A stretch of 64,000 bases of DNA from NCBI RefSeq assembly GCF_042477335.2, contig NC_091263.1:70860501-70924500 (forward strand). The letters run 5' to 3'. Every line of letters starts with the position of its first letter. Position 1 is the first letter of the stretch. Below the pieces are notes generated by a model. That model was not told the DNA's origin, ran no database searches, and was given only the letters and a program-made list of their open reading frames with translations. The stretch is from Ovis canadensis (lineage: Eukaryota > Chordata > Mammalia > Artiodactyla > Bovidae). Both the position numbers and the translations under genes were made by a program. Below, one piece after another: positions 23,801 through 33,931 of the stretch.

Positions 23801-26640
23801 CCGGCATGTCCAGCCCACCTGATGCCCACGGACTGGCCGTGTGTTCCCCTGGCACGAGCCTCCCGAGACTCCTTGCCTCACCCCAACGCAGCTGCCTTCC
23901 TGACTACATCCTACGCGACCTTAAGGTCTCTGGAAAAAGTTAAAAAGAAGGACTTCTTAGAGAAACCGGGGAGGCCTCTTCACCAATCATAGGCTGGGTG
24001 TAGGGCCCCCGCCAAGGACAGTGGTGGCAACCCCTTCTCTGCCTTCTCTAGCAAAAGGTGGGCTTGCACACCCCTGCCCGGAGAAAAGAACTCTGCCCTG
24101 GGGCCTCCCCCGACCCTCAGATCAGCCCAAGGCCGCTCTAAGAGAATGTCCTCCTTTGTCGGGAGGTGAGCGGTGAGCAGGCTACCAGCCAGCTTTGGTG
24201 GGGACTGCAGAGTGGAGGGAGGGAGGGGAGAAGGGGCAGCTGACCAGACGCCGTGACAGGGGAGGGGCTGAGGACCTGCCCACACCATCCGTCGCAGCCA
24301 GATGCCTGCTTGGGTGGTCTGGCCAGACAGCGGGGTGGGAAAGCAGTGGAGCACAGACCAGAGGTCAAATGGACAGTTACCTCACTCACTGAACCTCAGC
24401 ATGTTCATCTGTAAAATGAGCCTAACAGTTCTATCACACACATGGTGAGGACCCTTAGCATCTGAGCACTGATTGTCATAGCCTATCCCTTAAGGCCATT
24501 CTTGAGTGTAGGAGTGGGCTTCGCCTGCAGGTGGAGCTGACCACAGTCGTGGCGGGGAAGAGCTGAGGGTGAGCTGGGCAGTTGGTCACCTACAGAGTCC
24601 TCTCTGATCCCCTGGTGATCCCCTGCGTGGCTGCCACCAATTCCTGAGCCATGAACCTCAAAAAACTGAGAAAGTGACTTCTGTCCTGCTCTGACAGGCC
24701 CCAGTTATAAAGGATAGCGATCCCCCAGGGCCGGGGTGGACTGGTTTCATTGGCTACTCAGCATGCCTTATCAAAGATTCCGAGGCCAGATGCAGGCTTG
24801 CTGGGAAAGAGTGCTGTGGTGATTAAGTGATGTCTACCAGGCCCCTGGTTTGGGGCGTTAGCTTTTACCACCCTTGTCCTCAAGGCGGGATTCAGCTCTG
24901 GAGGGCAAATGGGAGTCGAGGGCACAAAAAGCATTCAGATGACTAAGCATGTCTCGTAATGGCTTGAGAGGTCTCCATGCTGGGGAACGAGAAACCCGAG
25001 GCCCCCACAAGGGGACTGACTTGTCCCAGGTCGCCCAACCAGCCAGGCTAGGAGCGCAGGGCTGCCATCCTGTCTGCCTCCCCAATAGGGGCCCAGAGGT
25101 CTAGAGACTCCAGTCCACTGAGTGTTCCACTGGAGCATGGCGGACAGAGTCAGGGCCCCGCCCAGGGAGCAGCAGTTCTCTTTCCAGGGCTCTGGTCTGG
25201 ACTCAGAGGTGGGCCCCCGTCACCCTGACCTACTTACTCCCTGAGGCCCCACTGACCTGGATTTCCTATCTCCTGACAGGATACCCCTCTCTCTCTCCTC
25301 CACCAGGAAAATGCCAAGGAAAATCAAGAAAATCACTTTTAAGGAATTTGAGGAATTCACCAGGTCTGTAGTGATCATCTACCTCTGGGAGGGGGGGCAG
25401 GTGAGAGGAAGGGACCCAGGACTCGAGTACTGCAGGGTACATGGGACCCAGCATCTGGGAATCAGTGCCCAGGAGCTGAGGATCTGTAAAGCGACCCTTA
25501 AGTGTGCCAGGGGCTTCCCTGGTGGCTCAGCAGTAAAGAATCCACCTGCAGTGCAGGGGCCTTCGATCCCTGGGTCGGGAAGATCTGCAAAAGGGCATGG
25601 CAACCAACTCCAGGATTCCTGCCCAGAGAATCCCATGGACAGAGGAGCCTGGCAGGCTACAGTCCATGGGGTCGCAGAGAGTCAGACATGACTGAAGAGA
25701 CTTAGCACGCATGCACACACTAGAGTGCCAGGCAGACACTGCTCTCCACTTGTTAATTCATGTAAATCCTCTCCACAACCCTATGAAGTTACTCTTCAGT
25801 TCAGTTCAGTTCAGTCGCTCAGTCGTGTCCAACTCTGCAACCCCATGAATCGCAGCACGCCAGGCCTTCCTGTCCATCACCAACTCCTGGAGTTCACTCA
25901 GACTCAAGTCCATTGAGTCAGAGGAGAAGGGGACGACAGAGGATGAGATGGCTGGATGAAGTTACTCTTAGCCTTCCCATTTCACAGAAGAGGAAACTGC
26001 CGTACAGGAAGGCTGACTACCTTGCTCCAAGTCACGGATCTATTAAGTGGTGGAGCAGAGATTTGGACCCAGGTGTGCTGACTCCAGCGGCTGCCCTCTG
26101 AACAGCACGTGACAATGCCTCTACAGAACAGGTGGTGTGCACGTTAAGAGTCTGGATTTAGAGGCAGCCGACTGGCAGTCAAGCCCGCCCCCGTCACTTG
26201 CCAGCTGTGTGGCCTTGGGGAAATGACTTCGCCCCTCTAGGCCTCCGGGTCCTCGCTGGCAAGGCAGACAGGACAACAGAGTACTAGAGTGCTCAGCACA
26301 GAGCTGCACCTCCGCTGGGGAAGCTGCAGCCCCAGCTGCCCCCGTCTCCATGACGACTGTCTCTGTCTTCTCCTTCCCCAGGAAGCTGAAGGAGAAGAAG
26401 CCCAGCGGTCCACAGCTAACCCATCCCAACTTCTTCTGGCCGGGTCACCTCCTGGACAAGCTGCGGCTCTACCTGCCCGCTGTGACTGTGGACCGGAGCC
26501 TGGCCATCTTCAGCTGTGTCCAACAGCGGCCCCACGTCTACCCGGCCACCTACCACCCCGACCGCTGGTGGCCCATTAAGGACGTGAATTACGTGACCTA
26601 CGCCTATTATGATGCCCACAAGATCTACCACATTAACTAG
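5770..26640 (+). CDS. EFCAB12: EFCAB12, EF-hand domain-containing protein 12, nine coding exons, 576 residues predicted
   Basis: Exons: 5770-5818, 9906-10357, 12553-12735, 14589-14745, 15093-15289, 16164-16377, 23525-23687, 25307-25363 and 26382-26640; reading phases agree throughout. The start (gggaccATGG) has strong Kozak context. Two degenerate EF-hand units are visible: around residues 204-226 ([16 protein letters not shown]), and around 238-266 ([16 protein letters not shown]), which lacks acidic ligands. The rest is largely basic or Pro-rich, with a conserved-looking C-terminus ([21 protein letters not shown]). The order after MBD4 matches human, where EFCAB12 (C3orf25) is about 572 residues as I recall. 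The exon 1 donor and the exon 7 donor (GC rather than GT) were chosen partly on phase and are the least certain. Molecular function is not established. Loop sequences suggest weak or no calcium binding. Confidence 0.85.
6868..6980 (-). mobile_element. Bov-A fragment
   Basis: Reverse complement of the BovB-derived SINE body (ctctgtccatgggattctcc), lacking the tRNA head. The rest of EFCAB12 intron 1 between 5.9 and 8.1 kb shows no gene to me. Confidence 0.65.
8125..8290 (+). mobile_element. MIR SINE
   Basis: MIR core signals: ctctgctactaatcaactgtgtg, then the ctctgagc...aaaatgggtataat pattern. Diverged. Confidence 0.6.
8300..9037 (+). mobile_element. BovB LINE, 5'-truncated 3' end
   Basis: Matches the last part of the BovB copy at 17028-20121: the stretch after the RT YADD motif, the segment with ggcatctggtcccatcactt, and the tail gagttggacatgcctgagtg. 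It is broken by frameshifts and stops, so only fragments such as [12 protein letters not shown] remain readable. Confidence 0.88.
9168..9372 (+). mobile_element. Bov-tA SINE
   Basis: Head gcttctctggtggctcagca, the body with atcccatggacagaggagcc, and tail gagttggacatgactgag. Confidence 0.8.
9415..9560 (-). mobile_element. MIR SINE
   Basis: Reverse-complement MIR pattern: attatccccattttacaaat, gagacccagaaag, then a degraded cagctgggctaggactcagg. Confidence 0.55.
9906..10357 (+). CDS. EFCAB12: EFCAB12 exon 2
   Basis: The acceptor is tcttcccccaag. It encodes about 150 residues: [14 protein letters not shown], a Pro-rich linker, and a basic/charged helix ending AMNRDTT. The donor GTGAGC follows in phase 0. 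A second AG at 9915-9916 lies behind a poor pyrimidine tract. Confidence 0.85.
10538..10735 (+). mobile_element. Bov-tA SINE in EFCAB12 intron 2
   Basis: Complete head-to-tail Bov-tA (gggcttccctggtggctcag to gatgcaactgagc), followed by an AC-rich stretch to about 10760. Confidence 0.85.
11045..11235 (+). mobile_element. MIR SINE
   Basis: MIR pattern: aacccagctctgctacttcc, then gacctgggcctcagtttcct and a run of aaatggggag. A second MIR-like copy lies at about 11365-11500. From 11500 to 12550 I see no further gene features. Confidence 0.6.
12553..12735 (+). CDS. EFCAB12: EFCAB12 exon 3 with first degenerate EF-hand
   Basis: 61 codons in phase 0. Helix [10 protein letters not shown] precedes a loop in which the Ile (position 8) and Glu (position 12) fit an EF-hand but position 1 is Val and position 6 His. 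Confidence 0.92.
13173..13295 (-). mobile_element. CHR-type SINE fragment
   Basis: Poly-T followed by the reverse-complement tRNA-like head, ending ggaccaccagggtagcc. Confidence 0.6.
13580..13750 (-). mobile_element. hAT/Charlie-type DNA transposon relic
   Basis: The text ataaagttttattggaacac to ctggccctttctagaaaaag and tctgctgactcctgg resembles a short Charlie-family element with its inverted terminal sequence. The exact family is uncertain. Confidence 0.5.
14589..14745 (+). CDS. EFCAB12: EFCAB12 exon 4 with second degenerate EF-hand
   Basis: Encodes 52 codons plus one base. The helix [12 protein letters not shown] leads to a loop [10 protein letters not shown] without Asp ligands and with Asn at the usual Glu-12. 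Donor GTACGT. Confidence 0.92.
15093..15289 (+). CDS. EFCAB12: EFCAB12 exon 5
   Basis: Acceptor cgcccctag. The first two bases complete an Asp codon. It encodes Ser/Lys/Pro-rich sequence, then an acidic helix ([13 protein letters not shown]) and a basic end (RERKRQNK). Confidence 0.9.
15702..15913 (+). mobile_element. Bov-tA SINE in EFCAB12 intron 5
   Basis: Head gcttccctggtggctcagtt, body ending aatcccatggacagaggagc, tail gttggacacgactgatgcaa. Confidence 0.85.
16164..16377 (+). CDS. EFCAB12: EFCAB12 exon 6
   Basis: 71 codons plus one base. It includes a Cys/His-containing segment ([12 protein letters not shown]) and a hydrophobic helix ([19 protein letters not shown]). Donor GTACGG. The following intron is 7.1 kb and holds a BovB LINE. 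Confidence 0.92.
16551..16826 (-). mobile_element. CHR-2-type SINE in EFCAB12 intron 6
   Basis: On the minus strand the full-length order is tRNA head (gacctccctggtggcgcagg), gaagcccgtgc-type body and an aaataaataaa tail. Confidence 0.75.
17017..17027 (+). repeat. Left target-site duplication of the BovB element
   Basis: ataagggagtg, matching 20122-20132 (ataagggcgtg) at 10 of 11 positions. Confidence 0.75.
17028..20121 (+). mobile_element. BovB (RTE-clade) LINE, near full-length, frameshifted
   Basis: A 3.1-kb element inside EFCAB12 intron 6. An open frame from 17033 to 18874 (613 codons) carries the APE-like endonuclease ([26 protein letters not shown]) and the start of the reverse transcriptase. 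The frame then shifts: RT continues in a second frame (about 18780-19030, [22 protein letters not shown]) and a third (19065-19904) with the catalytic YADD and the C-terminal part. RT motif A reads IDYAKPFD. The 3' end is the ctgaactgaactgaa tail. It is flanked by an 11-base target-site duplication with one mismatch (17017-17027 and 20122-20132). The frameshifts make it inactive. Confidence 0.93.
20122..20132 (+). repeat. Right target-site duplication of the BovB element
   Basis: ataagggcgtg, directly after the ctgaactgaactga tail repeats of the BovB 3' end. Confidence 0.75.
21036..21430 (+). mobile_element. MLT1-type MaLR solo LTR
   Basis: Resembles the MLT1 LTR consensus from its start (attagtttggtaaaactgcc) through aggctggaaagtccaagatc and aaggacaccagtcagactgg to the end (aattttgggggatacaagtc). 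It carries no internal retroviral genes. From 20.13 to 21.03 kb and from 21.43 to 22.46 kb I see no gene features. Confidence 0.75.
22462..22632 (+). mobile_element. CHR-type SINE, first of two in tandem
   Basis: Head gggacctccctggtggtcca, tail aaataaataaatatcaatta then poly-A. Confidence 0.75.
22636..22780 (+). mobile_element. CHR-type SINE, second of two in tandem
   Basis: Starts ggacttccctggcggtccag directly after the poly-A tail of the preceding SINE, so one tail probably served as the target for the other. Confidence 0.75.
23253..23396 (+). mobile_element. CHR-type SINE just upstream of EFCAB12 exon 7
   Basis: Head gggacttccatggatgctta, B box gggttcgatctctggttgg, tail with aaataaataaag and poly-A, ending about 130 bases before exon 7. 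Confidence 0.7.
23525..23687 (+). CDS. EFCAB12: EFCAB12 exon 7, probable GC donor
   Basis: The acceptor gctcacag completes an Ala codon; the exon reads [14 protein letters not shown] and ends ..KKPDK. No GT gives the phase 2 that exon 8 needs. A GC at 23688-23689 (acaa|gctgagt) does, and creates the junction PDK-KMPRK. Confidence 0.7.
25307..25363 (+). CDS. EFCAB12: EFCAB12 exon 8
   Basis: A short exon of 18 full codons ([18 protein letters not shown]) between ctccaccag and a GTCTGT donor. An alternative acceptor at 25279 would add nine in-frame codons. Confidence 0.85.
25511..25719 (+). mobile_element. Bov-tA SINE in EFCAB12 intron 8
   Basis: Head gggcttccctggtggctcag, body with atcccatggacagaggagcc, tail gagtcagacatgactgaaga. 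Confidence 0.85.
25783..25969 (-). mobile_element. Truncated BovB insertion with 5' inversion, flanked by perfect target-site duplications
   Basis: Identical 14-base repeats ATGAAGTTACTCTT at 25783-25796 and 25956-25969 flank a 159-base insert. The left part (25797-about 25918) is the BovB 3' end on the minus strand (cagttcagttcagtcgctca). The right part (about 25919-25955) is the adjacent upstream BovB segment on the plus strand (gaggagaaggggacgacaga). This inverted 5' end is the twin-priming structure known for LINE insertions. Confidence 0.88.
25970..26100 (-). mobile_element. MIR SINE
   Basis: Reverse-complement MIR core: ccatttcacagaagaggaaactg, caagtcacggatctattaagtgg. A plus-strand MIR-like copy follows at about 26130-26270 (cttgccagctgtgtggcctt). 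Confidence 0.6.
26382..26640 (+). CDS. EFCAB12: EFCAB12 exon 9 (stop)
   Basis: Acceptor tccttcccccag. It completes an Arg codon, then 85 codons ([11 protein letters not shown]..) ending HKIYHIN and TAG at 26638-26640. Confidence 0.93.
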
Positions 26641-26900
26641 AGTGGCCCAGGTGTCGCCAGACCTAGCCATCCTGGGGCCAGGCACCAATGCAGCTAGCAG
26701 CCCAGAGCCATAGACGCAGGGAGGGTGTCAAAGAGCCAGGCAAGAGAAGTCATTTCAATGGGAAGGCCTGGGCCAGCTGTCACCAGACAAAGCGTCCAAT
26801 GTCTCAGAGGGTGGGTGTGTCCAGGGAAAGACGTGGTTTTTGAGTGTCTCCCTCTCCTGACCTCTGTCCTGTTGAAATAAAACTGGGTTGGAGTTTTCCT
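26641..26900 (+). terminator. EFCAB12: EFCAB12 3' UTR and poly(A) signal
   Basis: AATAAA at 26876-26881, about 240 bases after the stop codon and followed by TG-rich sequence (gggttggagttttcc). Confidence 0.8.
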
Positions 26901-27753
26901 CATTTCACCTGTGATTCAGCTGATGTAATTTCCAGATTCAGGAGCTGTGGCCAGAGGGGTGTTGGAAAGCTGGGGTCCAGGGTCTGGGGAAAACAGCAGG
27001 CACATTTCCTGGGGTGTTGATGGGGGTGCTGGCATGACCTCTCCAGCCTCTCATCCCGGACCTCAGTGCCCAGCAGGAAGCAGCAGGTAGTATGGGTACC
27101 CCTGTGCCCTCCTCTTGAAATAAAATAAGTATGTCCCTCATCCCTCCCAAGACAGAGCCCTTTGGGTCACTACTTCCAAAACTCTTGGGCCTTTTGCAAC
27201 TGCAAGCATATTCTCTGGTTTGTGAGCCCTTCCCCTGACTCACCCATCTGACCCTGTCAAGACCTTTTCCATCACGACACACACCCTGTGGGCTGCTGTT
27301 AGCTCAGTGCCTCCATGCTGGGCATCCCAGCTGACTCCTTTGGCCGCACGACAAACAGGATTCCTGAGGTGTGGTGCCGCCAGAGATGTGATTTTGGACA
27401 TGACATTCCCTTCACAACTCCTATCTCACTTCTCCGGGTCTCCTCACACTCCCCCTCCACAGTCAAACTCTCACCAAGGAGTTGTCAACACTCCCTTCCC
27501 TTCTCACCCATCACGCAGTCAACAACACAATCAATCCATCTCAGCTTCTGTCTCCATCTGGCTGTGTAACTACCAAGATTGCTGATGACAAGACATCCGT
27601 ATTGTGTTCGGGTCTTGGAATCAGAGGCCGTTTTCTTTTCTCTTGAAATCTGATTTTCACATTAATGTTAAAAACAAAAGCTAAAAGTCAACAAACCAAG
27701 AACAATGAATAACCAGACAGCCTAGACTAGCCTTATGGTTAGAAGTGTGGATT

Positions 27754-27777
27754 TGTGTGTGTGTGTGTGTGTGTGTG
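27754..27777 (+). repeat. (GT)n microsatellite
   Basis: About 12 GT units in the EFCAB12-RPL32 intergenic interval. The rest of 26.9-27.9 kb shows no gene. Confidence 0.9.
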
Positions 27778-27969
27778 AAATCTCCAAACTTCACTGTATA
27801 CATATGTAAAATGAGGAAACTAATAGAACTACCTCATGGAACTGTGTGAAACCCACCGAATGAGTGTCTCATTGCTGTTTATAAACTCACGTGAGAGAAT
27901 TAGAAGTCTATGTTTTGCTCTCTCCTGGCCACAAGGAGGCGAACTTCGGAAGAAGACACGCGGGCGGAA

Positions 27970-28000
27970 ATAATCTAAAAATTAGATTATCCTCCGGAGG
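27970..28000. other. Two adjacent palindromes upstream of RPL32
   Basis: ATAATCTAA-AAA-TTAGATTAT (27970-27990) is a perfect 9-base-arm inverted repeat, directly followed by the perfect palindrome CCTCCGGAGG (27991-28000). Confidence 0.85.
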
Positions 28001-28204
28001 GACGGCTTCAATTCCTGGCGGAAGTGAATGCTGCCTCACCAGGTCTTAGAAGTTCCAAAAAGAATTTCAAATTTTTATATGGTCCCAACTGCAGGCATGA
28101 AAATTTTTAGTGCTACTCCTAGATATTAATAACTAGGAAAAAACAGGCAGCCTCGGCTTTTTTTCAGTATTATTTCTCTGACGTGTCTTTAGTATCTTTG
28201 AAGG

Positions 28205-28290
28205 GCTAAACGCCGGAAGTGCTGGCCTTTTCTCTGTCAGGATGTGAAGTGACGTCCCATCAGCCCCCGCGCGGCACCGTCCTCTCTCTT
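28205..28290 (+). promoter_or_regulatory. RPL32: RPL32 core promoter and TOP start
   Basis: TATA-less. It has an ETS/GABP site GCCGGAAGTG (28212-28221), a CRE-like TGACGTC (28250-28256), and a pyrimidine tract cctctctcttcct (about 28281-28293) typical of the 5' terminal oligopyrimidine start of ribosomal-protein mRNAs. Another ggcggaagtg ETS-type site lies at about 28018. This fits growth-regulated translation, which is family knowledge. Confidence 0.75.
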
Positions 28291-28940
28291 CCTCGGCGCT
28301 GCCTACAGAGGTGGCAGCCATCCCTGACTCGGTGAGTGTTAATCGTTGGCCATCCGCGTCTCTGCGGCCTGCCTCTGGCCTCTTCGCCGCCTGTCAGGAA
28401 AGCTCGTCCTTCCGAGCAGCCGTCTGGGTGGGCATTGCCCTTCTTGGTTGGCTGGAGCGCGTACAGGTTCCGAGCGAAGCGGCCCGGCGGGTGATGGAGG
28501 TTCGCTTCCCGGGGCCGCTTATGCTCCAACGGAGGCCGCCTGGGGTCAGTCAGAGCTGCGGCAGCTTGTTTGAGCCCTGGGGACGCAGGGCGCCGGTTGG
28601 GGCCAGACTATGCGGGGGTCCTAGGGGGCTATGGAGCGACTGGGAGGCTTGCGGCCCGAGTGCCCTGGCTCGAGACCTCGCATCACCTCTCTCAGCCCTG
28701 TCTACTCACGTGTATTTGTCTGTTTCCACTGTTCGGCGCTCCTCCAGTTCCTGGCCCCGGAGGTTGCTGCTGGGGCGGGACCGCCAAAAAAGGGCGAGCT
28801 GCGAGTCGAATAGTGTAATTAACCGAAATTCTGGTAGCGGGTCAAGCTCTCTGGGAATGTGAAACTGCGTCTTGATCTTCGAGGATGCCCCCTTTGGCGG
28901 CATTCTCTCTTGACTCTTGACTGTGCAGGGTGACCCCCTA

Positions 28941-29079
28941 TCCTCCCAGGATCGCATCTGGAGAATGGCTTGTATTCTGCCAGCTTCGGAGTCGGGAGGG
29001 AAAGCAAGCCTGGCAGAGGTACCCATTCCATTCCCAGTTTGCTCAGTATCTGGTGATTGGAAGACACTCTGCAACAAGA
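28941..29079 (+). ncRNA. SNORA7: SNORA7, H/ACA-box snoRNA in RPL32 intron 1
   Basis: About 139 bases closely matching human SNORA7 as I recall it (cctcccaggatcgcatctgg to gacactctgcaaca). An H-box-like aaagca (29001-29006) lies between two hairpin-sized halves, and the ACA trinucleotide (29074-29076) sits three bases from the 3' end. H/ACA snoRNAs guide pseudouridylation, here probably of 28S rRNA, and are released from the spliced intron. In human, SNORA7A is hosted by RPL32. Exact ends may differ by a few bases. Confidence 0.93.
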
Positions 29080-29162
29080 GTTCAAGCTCCCGGGCAGGGC
29101 GAGAAAGCCTCGTTCCAAGAAGTCATCTTTGACGTGGTCTCTTGCCTCTTCTTGAAGGCATC

Positions 29163-32347
<3,185 letters not shown>

Positions 32348-32400
32348 ACGGCTCGCGTGCACATTTTGTTTGTGGTAATAAAAGCATAAAACCCGACCAT
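32348..32400 (+). terminator. RPL32: RPL32 3' UTR and poly(A) signal
   Basis: AATAAA at 32377-32382, about 30 bases after the stop codon. Very short 3' UTRs are typical of ribosomal-protein genes. Confidence 0.93.
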
Positions 32401-33703
32401 CTGGCATCTCTCCCTTGGTTCTTACTCTTCAGGATGACAGCTCGCCTCAGATTGGTCTTCTGCCTGTTCTGCTCTCTGGAACCTTCTGTTAGGAAGGGGT
32501 GTTTGTAAAGGACCCATGATCTGCTCAGACCAGGGTAGGTTCTGAGACCCAGATGGAAGGACCTTGCACTTGGAGCAGGTAGTCATTTTTAGCCTCACTG
32601 TGTAAAGTTAGAACAGAAGTCACCCCGTGTGGTTCTTAGGAAGACTGAGGACAGTCGGGTTTCCCTTCCAGCTGCAGCCGCAGATCTCAGGCAGCAACAG
32701 CTGGAGTTCAGCTGTTCCATGAAGTTTTATGAACCATTTTTCCAACACATGGTTTAAGCAGCACAGGTCACGTGGGACAGGGCATGTCGCACTCTGGCAC
32801 AGGACTGGGTTTAAATCCCATAGTTCTAGTAGATGGATGTCTCAGATTGACTGGGTCCTGTTCAAAACCTAATCTGACAAAACATTTGTTGAGTAAATTA
32901 TTGGTCATTTCATTTCTCTGAAAGACTTGGGAAGCATTCTGACCGTCTTAACTACTGAGAAGAGGAATTGTGCAGAGAAAATAATGGTGATTCAGGATCT
33001 GTCCTTTACTGACCTGGGATGGCAGAAAATTCTTTGGCCTGACATTTACTGTTTCTGTGTCCTTGATACTAAAAAGTAAAGAGGACGGTTCACAAACCAC
33101 CGGGTGACATATTTGCCGATTTGCTACATAAGAGTCTGGGGATTAGAAAAAAAATTACATCTTATTTCCTACCCAACCCACCTGGCCTTGCAAAACTAAA
33201 GCATTTTGGATTCTAAAGTGTGAAGAGCTCATAGAGGTATCTTGAGTTTTTCAGATGCCCAGCCAAAGCACTACTTTTTGGCAGATCAGAACAGGTGAAA
33301 TAGAGAAAGGGGAGCAGGGGAGTGACGATGTCTGGGACAGCGGCAGGGAGGAAGGCCGGCCCCCTGCCTCCTGTGAGCACGAGGGTATTTCTAAAGACTG
33401 AACACTATGAGCAGGGACCCCCGGCTGGAGGGAGCCAGGCTAAACCTGTGTGAAGTCACATCCATCTTTGTAGGAGGCCTGGAAGGACTACCACGCCCCC
33501 TCTGAATGACTGTCCTGAGTTAAAGGGCCCAACTGTTGGCAGCTCTGACAGAGCCTGTGAGTTGGGGTCCCTAGAGAAGGTGCTGGAAGCCCCGAGCAGG
33601 AGATGGAGAAAGGGCAGGAGTAGAGGCCTGCAGTGGTAGGGTGAGGCTCTGGCTTTGACTCTGGTGGGCCTCCCTACATGTTGGGGTAACCAGGGGGTGG
33701 GTG
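32401..33703. other. Convergent RPL32-CAND2 interval
   Basis: No coding region or clear repeat. The CAND2 3' UTR must lie here on the minus strand, but I find no AATAAA or ATTAAA in that orientation. The nearest variant is CATAAA at about 32725-32730. Confidence 0.6.
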
Positions 33704-33931
33704 TTAGCTGAGTTCCATGGAGTCTGTGCTGGGAGCCGAAACAGAATCTTTCTGGATGCTTTCAAAGAGGGCAGCCAGCTCGGGGTTGGATCGAATTTGG
33801 GAGGAGAAGTCAGCCATGATGGGGCTCTTGCCCACTTCCGGGATGGTCAGCAGGGCGGCCACTGCCCTCATGGCCGAGCGCTTCAGTTCGTCTTGCTTCT
33901 CAAACTCCTGTTTCACGGAACCAGCTTTGAC
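33704..33931 (-). CDS. CAND2: CAND2 exon 15 (stop)
   Basis: Residues 1162-1236, [18 protein letters not shown] through STDSMELS, with TAA at 33704-33706. Confidence 0.97.
   Translation of the reverse strand, partial: VKAGSVKQEFEKQDELKRSAMRAVAALLTIPEVGKSPIMADFSSQIRSNPELAALFESIQKDSVSAPSTDSMELS

Noticed and set aside
28311-28862. 183-codon open frame at the start of RPL32
   Set aside because: It crosses the RPL32 exon 1 donor and intron 1, has no recognisable domain and resembles random GC-rich reading.
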